Source: Acanthaster planci
Lineage: Eukaryota; Echinodermata; Asteroidea; Valvatida; Acanthasteridae
Reading direction: 5' to 3'
Assembly (NCBI RefSeq): GCF_001949145.1
Contig: NW_019091503.1
Location: forward strand, 450,303-489,522
Length of the DNA: 39,220 bases
Each line of letters opens with the position of its first letter. The stretch's first letter is position 1. Positions 1 through 9,909 of this stretch are shown piece by piece. The notes below the pieces were generated by a model, which saw only the letters and a list, made by a program, of their open reading frames with translations, ran no database searches and was not told the origin of the DNA. Made by a program: the position numbers and the translations under genes.

Positions 1-3000
1 TACGGCTCCGATTTCAGAGTCCGCGGCTGGTAGTGGTTAAGTTAAGATTGTTTGATAAAGGCTGTTAGAAACTGGAATTAAAAATCATAAATGCAAGGTT
101 TGCTCTGTTTTCTTTGTAGTGATTATAGCGGGGACGTTTGCATCTTGGAGCAAATGAGTCAACATTATCCTCTCATTGAAATTCGGATTAAGTCTTGTCA
201 AGGTGAGATTTGTAGTGTTTAACTACTAGAAAATATGGATGAGTCAAGCCGCTTGTACAGCATACGTATTGGAAATATGTTATTGCAGCAAAATGTCTAG
301 CTCAGGGACACAAAGACTGTGTTGCTCTGAATGGAAGTAAACTCACATGAATGACTCTTCCTTGGCAATTGCTCACACACCATTGCCATCATCACTTCTT
401 GAACTGATGCATCACAATAGAGTTTGAAGAAACCAGCAAAGATATGGCTCAGCGTAAATTCCCAACTCCACCAAGTTAATTTTGACTTCTATTCTTGACT
501 TTTATCAAACAGATGAAGGAATTGATTGTAGGATTCATGGCATTAAGATCAAATCCACCATGGAGTGTCACCTAGGATTGAACAAAGATGTCTTCACAGA
601 TAATGAGCTTGTCAGGTGGGTATTGGCATCTTAAGATGTGTGGGCTTTTTAAGAAGACATAAGCTGCTATGAAGTACTCACTGACTGATGTAGCCTGAAA
701 CAAGGAAATGTGTGTGATCTGAGTTCTTGCTGGTAGTTTGTGAGAAGTCTGGTAACAACTCCCCTTCCTTAACCCCTTGACGACAGGAATTTCTTTCCGA
801 AAGCCAACTCCAAGAATTCCAGCCTCGCTTGGCCATGAAGGCCACCTGCCAAACCGCAAATTCTCGTTTTGTGGCCCTGCGTGCTCTGCACGCTTTGAAT
901 TACACGGTGAAAAGGCTGATTGTTTGGTGGCATGCGGCTCTACTCACGCTTCCACATTCCTGTTGCCTCTTTTCAAAGTGGGTACTATTATGAAGCTGGT
1001 GATTATGATGCAAAATCTGTCTTTTTATTTCTGGGCTACGCACAAAGACCAATTACCATATAATACAAGAGCCAGGGTCTGCCTTCTTTCACCGTGTTCG
1101 CTCGAGCGTGAGCCAAGAATCGTGGGCCGAGAAAAGCGGGCTGAGGATTTCAGTTTTTACGGCGGCTATAGCCGCTTCCTGTAGCAAAGGGGTTAAATGT
1201 AGTGTTTTTTGAGGGGAGGGGAGTTTTGTTGTTAGCTCTTGACTCTGGAATTCCCTTTTGGCAAGAAAGAACTGAAGGGAAAAGAAACGGATCACTTTTT
1301 CTAACATGTCTAAAGAGCAGAGTGGAGGTTTCTGTAGAAGGGAATCAATTTCTAAGATGAAGAAAAGCATTTTTTATCACAAGATTGCCAGAATACATGG
1401 CTGCATGGTTGTAATAGAACTGAACGAGGACTTACATGTAAGAGCTGTAATTCTGTACTACTAAGATATTTGACACTCACAATGCATGCATTTTTGCTGT
1501 TATTGGTTTTGTGTGGTAGGTACCCTCGACTTGAAAATGTTGACAAGGACTGTCTGTATCGTCGGGCATTGGCTCTTCAACGTTTCATGACTCTCTTAGA
1601 TGGAGTAATACATTTCATTGTCCCAGCCTGGGAGCATACAGTGGGTTCGTTTTCATCTTTGGAGGTGGTTCGTCAACTCTTGCCTCTTTCCAAGAAGAGG
1701 AACGCTCTCATCATGCATTTCTTGAAGTCATCTGAGAGTAGGTTAGTCTACAGTAGCATTCACTTGAATTTGCTATAATTGTAGTCAACAAAGCCTGGCT
1801 TATAGCAATGTATACCATATTGTATATCATTTCAATGCATAGGTTCATCCTCAGCAAAGATATTGAAGAAAAGACAGGTTTCAACGTGAATGTCTCTTCC
1901 CCCATATTACAGTGCACCAAACTCAATAATTTCAGAAGATGTTGATACTATTAAAATTAGTTGGCTTAATATGGAGATTTTAGTCCAAATGTAACGACCC
2001 TGTGCTTTGGCCTACTGATATATTGGCTCCAAATGGTAGCCCATAGAGACAGCCACTACATCAGCTCAGTGTGTGTTAAACTCGGTCGTCCTACCTCCTG
2101 ATAATAGTCACATAACGATGGCAGCAAACAAAAACACTGATTTCCAGTGATGAAGTTTAAATTTAATTCTTATTATTCAAAACAGTCCTCCTCAGTCAAT
2201 TCCAAAGCTGTGTATCAATCGTAGGAGTGCATCTGATCATAGAAGTGACCCTTCTAAAGATCCAACCTGCAAGAATGCCATCTTCACACAGGTTAGTTGT
2301 CAGTAATCTATCTTTGTTGGGAGGGTCAGTTAATTTCAGAATTCTGGGGGTGGGGGTTGTCATGGACTGTCAGGACTTCAATGCCATAGAGTGGCTGAAT
2401 CTATGAACCAGATTATAAATGGTTGATATGTTTGTAGTCAGCTTTGCAATTGACCTGGTCGGGGCTGAATCTTTGCTCAGCAGGTCATAGTCCTGGCTTC
2501 GCAAAATTCAGACACCAAAATTATATGGTGTGAATATTATGAGTGATTTTTTATCTTGCTTTGCTCATGCGATAGGGAAATATAATAAGGAGTACATGTA
2601 CAAGTGAGTGCTAAAGCTTATAGGCTAGTTAAGGGAATTGGACACTTTGGTAGAGGATTAATGGGTGAAATTGACAGATCTTTCCTTTGTAACTTGGACT
2701 TGGTACCTGATGGTTTATTTGCTACATGTGTAATTAGATATACGAAGGCTTGAAACCTAAGGATCGTGGTGAGAAAGTGCTGGACTACAGATGGTCTGAC
2801 AACTACAGTCAGTGGTGGGAGTGCAAGTTTCTGTCAGAAGGAATTATTGATCAAGGTAAGATGCTAACATTTCTCGTTGTCTTTCCCTCCTTCAACTCTG
2901 CCTTATAGCCTGAACCCCTTCACATCAGGAGACGTGGACAGCCGCGGCTTTGTGTGAGGATTGATACAAACCACACATACATTCTATTCATCATGCACCT

Positions 3001-6000
3001 GCGGTTTCAATGTGGGCCTGCTGCTGGACAGGGCTTTGCATACTGGTCATACCACAGTCCAGCAGTCGCGGTCAAAAGAATCCCAGCGATAAGGGGTTAA
3101 CCAGGATGGGTTAATACCATTCAAGGTATAACTGAAGGTTGCATAGGAAAGATTTCTAAGCAAAAATATGCAAGAAGAAGCAAGGAAAACAGGAATAGTC
3201 TCTTAACTTCGAAAGGCAAAAATCGTCCGTTATTACTAAATCCAATGATTGTCAGTGACCATTGTTTTCTAGTTTTTCCTTGTTTTCTTTCAGGTGGTGG
3301 ATTTCGGGATAGTTTGGCAGATATCGCCGAGGAGCTCTGCCCAGTCGGTGGTGAACAACCCGTTCCATTGCCATTCTTCATTAGAACTCTCAACCAGGTA
3401 ACTAAAAATCCTGATCATTGTCATTGTGCTGGTGTTCAGCTCGTCCGTCCAAGTTAAGTTTAAATAGTGTGCAATACACTGACTGTATTTATGCTCATTA
3501 ATACGGAATAGGCTACACTCAAAAGACATTCATACTATATCACATACTTTTGGACTGTCTCTTGTGCAGTTTAAGGAATCTTTAGACCAGTGATCTAGTC
3601 GAGTACTTTTTGAGAACCAAGTTCTCTACCAAATATGTAACTAGTTAGGAGGGCACAAAGCTGAAGTACATCAGCATTTGATGCTACATGCACATGGGTA
3701 AGATTACAAAGCAACATAATGACTTCAGACCATCACTGTTTGATTAAAATTAACTTTTTAGGACAAAAGTACTCGGACAGTACTCGGTCGAGTACTTTCG
3801 GAGTACTTTTCTCCTTAAAACTTAAATTTTACACAACTGGGAGTGTCTGAAGTCTAACATTTATTTTGTAATCTTACCTTTGCACATTTACCATCAAATG
3901 CCTGTGCACTCTGGCTTTATTGCCTCTTACCCAGTTCAGTATTTTGCGGAGAATGCTGGTACTCGGAAAGTACTCGACTACAACACTGCTTTATACTTGT
4001 GCATTGTTCAAGGCTGTTAATGATATACATGTACTTTCATATCATAATTCTTGTTGAAGTGTTCCTATCAAATCTGACAATTTCATTCCAGTTTTGCTTG
4101 GTTCTTTTCAGCGTCTTGACAACTCTAACGTTTACCGTGACATGTATGTACCCAACCCTTCATGTAAGCTGTTTGCCAAATATGAGTGGATTGGAATGCT
4201 GATGGGGGCGTGTCTACGTAGCAAGGAACATCTTGTGAGTACTGATAGTCTGTCTAGTCCTGTTTAGATTTGACGTTCATATTCATGACACGGCTTCAAA
4301 TCATGGTCTGCTCATTCTTCTTTTTTGATGCCGCACTTTACCAGAAGTGAGAAGTTATGTCTCTGATTTCATTTCAGGTTTTAGCTTTGCCATCGTTCAT
4401 TTGGAAGCTTCTTGCTGGTGAGAGGGTGACTTGGAACAAAGATTTCAAAACAGTTGATGAAGCTGCTGTGAGTACAAAAAAAATACTCTAACTTGAGATG
4501 AGATTCTGAAATCTGTGTTGCCAAAAATATAAGATTCACAACATGCTTGGAAATATAAAATTGAATGCTAGTCTATGGCTTCTTCTTTTAGAAAATGTCC
4601 TAAAATGATCTGAAGTAGCCTTAGTCATGCTATTTTTAACATTTAGTTTTAAAATTAAAATTATTATCTATAAAAAGGTAACAGGTTTATCAAGAATTTG
4701 GAGTTTGATAGTATGAACAGCTGCTTTGATTTAGCAATAACACTCCTCTGTACTTTTAACCTTGAGAAAGAGAAAACAAAAAAAGAAACAGTTTGAATCT
4801 TTAAATGAGAACAGTTGCCTCGTAACCATCTCCACACTTACAGGTCAAGCTTTTGGAGTCCTTCCAGCGGATGGACAAGGAGACCTACGAAATCAACTTT
4901 GCCAGTGAGCTGACTTTCACCACTGTACTGAGTGACCAATCAGAGGTAGAGCTGGTTAGCAAGGGGTCAGAGGTCAAGGTGACCTACAAGGACAGGTTGG
5001 AGTACTGCCAATTGGTGCAAGCTGCTAGGATGGACGAATGCAAAGAACAGGTCAGACAGGATTTTGTCTTGGACAAGTATTGGAGGTGTGCACCAGTAAG
5101 CAGGACATGCTCACCGATTTCAAGTTCTGACATATTCCTTAATTCCTCTTTAATCAAACTAGGGTTATCTAATTCTAACAAAGTCCTCTTACGTAAGCTT
5201 AACTTCATGTATACAGAATCTTGTATTCAAGGACACAAAGAGGATGAATGTGCCAAACTGACCCCATGTTTGTTTGAATGACTGTGTTCTTTTCATGACC
5301 TGAAAGCTGGTGCTTAATAGTTGACATCCAGCACAATGGAATATTCGGACCTCACATTGTCACATTGGACCACTATCGTCAGCCTCCACCAGGATCTGGG
5401 CAGAGTTGCTGACTCGAGTCATGTGACTTGGACTCGAGTCAGACTCCAGTCACAATTATTGTGACCTGACTTGTAAATACCAGCTGTGACTGGTGACTTG
5501 ACTTGGACTTGCAAAAAATGACTTATGACTTGGACTTGCAAAAAATGACTTGTTACTAACCCAAGTCAGACGCTACTCGACCAGCTCCATATATTTTAAT
5601 TAAGCTGTTCAGTTTACGCCTATTGCACATACAAAAGGACTTTGGCTTGAGTGGCTTCTACTTCACCCAGCTGCAGCTGTAGATCAGGGCAGCATGCATA
5701 TGCTGCTACATTTTGCATTGACGTGTGACTAGGATAAACAGCGCCCTCAATATGTCATCATTTCATCTCAACGCTTATTTCCACCCTGCAAAGTACATTT
5801 ATTAAATTAAACAGTGATCCAATATACGACAGATACATGTATGTGATAAACTGCAAGAATAGTTATTACAACACAAGTGGAAAAGGGGAATTACGGATGC
5901 ATTGTCAAAATAATTGGAGAAAAGGTGCTAAGCTGTCTGAAACTCATAACTTCGTAAGTTGACACCTGGTTCTTTTTTGCTTATTACAGCTAGACAAAAA

Positions 6001-8218
6001 AAATGTACAGCTTGACGTACTTGGACAAAGAGACTTGTGACTTGACATGTGTTTAGACCAAATGACTTGTGACTTGACTTGTCCTGTGACCAAATGACTT
6101 GTGACTTGACTTGTGACTGGACCTTGTGACTTGACTTGGACTTGCGCATAATGACTTGTGACTTGACTTGGACTTGCAAAACATGACTTGCTGCCACCTC
6201 TGGATCTGGGATTCTTGAATTTCCATGAAAGAAAAGAAATTTTAAATGGTTCAGTAGGTCACCAGGTCATAATGTTTTGACCGTTCTGATTATGTCACAG
6301 GTTGAGGCCATGCGTCAAGGTTTGCTGCGTGTAGTTCCACAGGCTGTCCTAGACCTCTTGACCTGGCAGGAATTGGAGAAAAAGATCTGTGGTGACCCTG
6401 AGATCAGTGTAGCAGCTCTACGAAAGACGACGTTCTTTGAGGATCTTGGACAGTCTGACTCCAGGGTCAAGTATTTATGGGACGCACTGACTAACTTCAC
6501 CAATGGTAAGTTTGATTTGCCAGTCTCCAATTAGATAAGCACTGTGTACTCAGAGTTTGTGATGAAAAATTCTCAAGCTTGGTTTGGAGACACTCAAGCC
6601 CATAACCACCTGCTAATTTAGTTGTTTGGAGACACTCAAGCCCATAACCACCTGCTAATTTAGTTGTTTGGAGACACTCAAGCCCATAACCACCTGCTCA
6701 ATTAGTTGTTTGGAGACACTCAAGCCCATAACCACCTGCTCAATTAGTGGTTTGGAGAGACTTGAGCCAGGAGTCACCTGCTCAGTTATTCATGTTCTAA
6801 CCACTTAATGACCCAGTTTGTCAGGGCCAACTGGCTGATTCAAATCCATTCGATTGGCATGATCAATGATAGTTGTTGTCAGGTTTTATGTGATAGACTC
6901 TTGCTTTTATGACAAGTTACCTGGGCTAAGATCTCGCCAAGGTTGGTGTGTTGTATACTCTGCCTCAAAAGGAATTGTGAGATGCCAATATGGGCAGTTC
7001 ACAATAGTGTGTCACCAAAGGTTCCTTGCAAAGGCCATTTTTTGCAGTGCACTGTGGAAAATGGTCAACAAATTTTATTCTTCGGCTGTAGGCAGGGAAC
7101 TTGAATTATATTTATTCCCAACAGTTTGAACATTTGCTGAGATAACTGATAAAAACAGAATATTTTCAGGATTAGATGTATACATAGCCATTTGTGCCTT
7201 GCATGGAAATTGAAATTTGTATCTTGACAGTTGAATATTGATAAGATTTATTTAGAAGTAGCATCAAATTAAATTGGCCTATTTTTTGTTTGGCTTTATC
7301 TCCTGTGTAGAAGACAGAAGTCGATTCTTGCGGTTTGTGACAGGAAGACGTCGCCTTCCTACACCACTCTACATTTGTCCCGGCAGAGGGTAAGTAGCAG
7401 ATAAAATACAGAGTACTTCTGGGTTTAGAACAATTTCAAACTGATCTTCCTTAGAAAACGTCTCCCTTCATCATGGTGGCTCTGTCTGTTAAGAACTCCT
7501 GCATACACCACCCCCCTCCAGTGATAAAGAATGGCAAATATCGACCTAGGATCTACCTGTAGTACATTGATATTCCTGACAATTCCTGGTAGCACAAATA
7601 ACAATTATTCAACAATACACTTGAACCAGCAAAATAAATGAGGGTCAATTAATTTGTCAGGTTTTGCAGTTTGTCCTGTAGCCACCCACAGAATGGTCAC
7701 ATTTTAATCCACAATCCTTTTTGTGGTTGCTTTTATTTCAGTGAGAACACAGATTCCTTGCCAGAATCGTCCACCTGTTCCAACACGCTCTTCCTGCCCA
7801 ATTACTCAAGGTATGTTGGTTGGTTTCTAACCTGTTTATATCCCAGAGAGTTAATGCAATGACAGATCTGTTTAGAAAACCAATTAATTGTCACATTTCA
7901 AAATAAAAACTGTAACATTTGCATGACAGGTGCATTCGTTTGTATCCTTTGTGAAGCTGTGAACTATCAATGTTACATTTCAAACAGTTTGTCCTGTTAA
8001 TCTTCAGGAGAGACAGAGTATAACTTCCACTAGTCCTATCACTAACTGGTTTTGTACAGTGTTCCCAAAGACATATTTGTAGAGCTGAATGCATAGGAAC
8101 TGTAATACTTCAAATAACATTGTTTTTCTGTAGTGCCAAGGTGGCAGAGGAGAAACTGAGATATGCTGCCTACAACTGTGTGGCCATCGACACGGACATG
8201 AGCCCCTGGGATGAATAA
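1..8218 (+). CDS. HECTD3: HECTD3-like HECT E3 ubiquitin ligase, 3' part (5' end outside window)
   Basis: Fourteen exons join in frame into 540 residues: 1-29, 120-202, 513-615, 1520-1741, 2186-2291, 2738-2855, 3294-3397, 4112-4234, 4378-4467, 4844-5050, 6301-6505, 7311-7389, 7742-7810, 8134-8218 (TAA 8216-8218). All junctions are GT-AG and phase-consistent. The protein closely tracks vertebrate HECTD3 (about 861 aa), so roughly 320 N-terminal residues lie off the left edge. Residues 1-72 are the end of the DOC/APC10-like domain ([24 protein letters not shown]). A linker follows ([20 protein letters not shown]). The HECT domain starts near residue 190 ([45 protein letters not shown]). The expected catalytic cysteine is Cys502 of this fragment, in [12 protein letters not shown] (codon 7776-7778). 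The C-terminus DTDMSPWDE is family-typical. Known role: thioester-forming transfer of ubiquitin to substrates in the cytoplasm. Exon 1 (29 nt) is the least certain, resting on phase and position. The introns carry several transposons. Confidence 0.93.
769..1196. mobile_element. piggyBac-like MITE, copy 1
   Basis: A 420-bp element (773-1192) is flanked on both sides by TTAA (769-772 and 1193-1196), the target site that piggyBac elements duplicate. The ends are inverted repeats beginning CCCCTT. The left end reads CCCCTTGACGACAGGAA and the right end, reverse-complemented, reads CCCCTTTGCTACAGGAA, 14 of 17 matching. No transposase reading frame is present, so it is non-autonomous. It lies in the HECTD3 intron between exons 513-615 and 1520-1741. 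Superfamily assignment rests only on the TTAA target and the CCC start. Confidence 0.7.
2911..3100. mobile_element. piggyBac-like MITE, copy 2 (shorter, left target site mutated)
   Basis: A 182-bp element (2915-3096) ends in CCCCTT on the left (CCCCTTCACATCAGGAG) and, reverse-complemented, CCCCTTATCGCTGGGAT on the right. It is followed by TTAA at 3097-3100 and preceded by TGAA at 2911-2914, one change from TTAA. The termini fit the copy at 769-1196 (shared pattern CCCCTTnnCnnCrGGA). An internal inverted repeat pairs CTGCTGGAC (about 3021) with GTCCAGCAG (about 3057). It sits in the HECTD3 intron before exon 3294-3397. Confidence 0.55.
3580..3996. mobile_element. hAT-like foldback MITE with 8-bp target duplication
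   Basis: A 401-bp element (3588-3988) starts CAGTGATCTAGTCGAGTAC, and its reverse-complemented right end reads CAGTGTTGTAGTCGAGTAC. The flanks CTTTAGAC (3580-3587) and CTTTATAC (3989-3996) match at 7 of 8 positions, as expected of an 8-bp hAT duplication. Symmetry is not limited to the tips. Inner blocks also recur inverted: GGTAAGATTACAAA at about 3697 and again, inverted, near 3870; GACTTCAGAC at about 3721 and inverted near 3848. The centre (about 3770-3810) is made of GAGTACTTT palindromes. The whole element is therefore a long imperfect hairpin with arms of nearly 200 bp. It has no coding capacity and lies within a HECTD3 intron. Confidence 0.8.
5393..6210. mobile_element. hAT-like MITE with perfect 8-bp target duplication
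   Basis: An 802-bp element (5401-6202) is flanked by the identical octamer GATCTGGG at 5393-5400 and 6203-6210. The left end reads CAGAGTTGCTGACTCGAGTC and the reverse-complemented right end reads CAGAGGTGGCAGCAAGTC, the CAGAG start being typical of hAT elements. Both subterminal regions (about 5408-5577 and 6010-6190) are packed with copies of short words built on GACTTG (for example TGACTTGGACTTGC), oriented as a subterminal repeat array like those bound by hAT transposases. No transposase frame is present. It sits in the HECTD3 intron between exons 4844-5050 and 6301-6505, leaving only about 90 bp to the next 3' splice site. Confidence 0.88.
6582..6791. repeat. 42-bp minisatellite, five copies
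   Basis: GTTTGGAGACACTCAAGCCC recurs at 6582, 6624, 6666 and 6708, with a diverged fifth copy at 6750, always 42 bp apart. The first two units end TGCTAATTTAGTT and the next two TGCTCAATTAGTT. This shows stepwise duplication with divergence at the right edge. It starts 76 bp downstream of the 5' splice site of HECTD3 exon 6301-6505. Confidence 0.93.
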
Positions 8219-8407
8219 ACCTCCTCATTCTTGACACATTGTTGGCGTTTCTGTGTCTCACAGATGTCAGTTTAATATTTGGGTTTGCTCTTTGTATTTA
8301 ACATTGACAGAACGAGATTGTTTGGTTATAGTTGTTATATTGCAGTGATAAGGTGTAATGGGGGAAATTTCACATATTTGACGTTTGAGCACAGTATGAC
8401 ATTAGAC

Positions 8408-9065
8408 ATTAAACATAAAAAATACAAGACTAGGCTAAATGATTTCTCTATCTGCTCCCAGCGGAAACAAGGGGGCATGTTTCTACATGGAAAAGACAGT
8501 CCTTTAGTGGGAACTCGTTTGTGTTTAGGTTTATGAGCGTTTGGTACAGGGTGCGTTGAGTACACACAACTGATGATGTTTGAATGTGTAGCCTTTGATT
8601 GTGCGCTGGCCACATGCATGAGCTCAGGTGGAAAACTTCCCACCAGCCTGTCCCTCCTTTGCCTGTGAGGGCGCACTTCAACTCGGGGTGGATATGATCG
8701 TCTCAGCCAAGCTGGCAGTAAATAAGGCAAACATGTTGTATATTCTTCCACTTGGCCAGCGTGGTACAGCATATGGTCCAGTCTGAAGGTGCAGTTTTTC
8801 TCAATAACTTGGTGTATAAGTTTCAAGGTAATTACAACTGATTTTAAAAGTCTTCAGAAACTGATTAAGAAGCAGATCTGTTGAAGCGCACAAACACTGC
8901 AAATGATATTTGACAGCTACTTGCAGGACAATGTGCATATTTAGTATTACATGAACAGTGGTAAAGACAGATGTTACCACCTGTAATGTTGCAATGCACC
9001 TGTTGCAAAACCTGGGCCAAGTGCCCAGAGATGGTATGTGCATTAACATTTGTTAAGGAAATAAA
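8408..9065 (+). terminator. Candidate HECTD3 polyadenylation signals
   Basis: ATTAAA at 8408-8413 lies 190 bp after the stop codon, and a canonical AATAAA lies at 9060-9065. Either could end the transcript. Choice between them cannot be made from sequence alone. Confidence 0.4.
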
Positions 9066-9892
9066 ATGCATGCGAAGTCAAATGGTAATCAGGCAAAGTA
9101 CCATAAGAAGTACATGACTTGAGAATCTATCTCTTCTCCTTCTTGCTTAACTCAAGAATTTACCCCAGCAGTGTTTTTTTCTTAGCAGCTCCATGAGTGT
9201 GGGCCTATTAGATTCAAGCAAAGAAAAATGACTCTGAAGGAATTCACACTCGCTCTTAATTGCATGATGATTTTATACGAAGCAATATTTAGAGGCAGAA
9301 AACATTTTCATGTTAAAAAATCAAACTAAACGTTGCTGATTAAGGAAAGCAGTTGCGCATGTACGTGTGTATCGCTACTGTATTTCAAAGGAATATTAGA
9401 AATAAATTGTACAAAACAGTAACAAAAAGTGAATTTGTAGCTCAACAGTGTCCACTTCAGTACAATAATATTCACAGGTTTATGCAGAGGAAGACCACAG
9501 CATAAACCCAACATAGATAATGTGAATTTATGTCATGGATTAATTAGTTCAAATCCTAAACGCCTATGTCATAGTGACAAGGTACATTGCCATCCACGAA
9601 ATAGTTGATTGAGAAGGTTGTACCTGGCAAGATATGGGATGGAGGAGCACCCCCCTATATGTCTAAATCTTGTCGACACTCCAGACTTTTGTCACCTAAC
9701 ACATCCCCCCAGAACATCCCCTGGTCAAAAAATGACCAACACAAAAGAGGAGAGGGGGTCTCTCCGTCCCATGTCTAGCTTTAAATGAACAAAAGGCTAT
9801 CAGGAGTAAGAACAGTCACAGAGATTCACCTCTGAAGTAAAGTCCTCTCTGGGTGGACAATTCTCAAAGGGTCTCTAATAATGCTCTTATCA

Positions 9893-9898
9893 TTTATT
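9893..9898 (-). terminator. PIGG polyadenylation signal close to the stop codon
   Basis: On the minus strand AATAAA begins only 11 nt after the PIGG TGA. If used, the 3' UTR would be about 30-40 nt long. No other canonical signal was noticed in the next few hundred bases on this strand. Confidence 0.5.
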
Positions 9899-9909
9899 TC
9901 AAAAAACTG

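Larger units (their letters stand above)
8219..9909. other. Convergent intergenic region / 3' UTRs of HECTD3 and PIGG
   Basis: The two genes end tail to tail here. No coding region is supported; open frames are short and have no recognisable content. Plausible HECTD3 poly(A) signals are ATTAAA at 8408-8413 and AATAAA at 9060-9065. An imperfect inverted repeat joins ATATGGGATGGAG (about 9632) to its near complement CTCCGTCCCAT (about 9762). Confidence 0.7.

Noticed and set aside
777-1184. 135-residue open frame near the left end
   Set aside because: It lies almost exactly within the 420-bp piggyBac-like MITE, has no recognisable motif and is far too short for a transposase.
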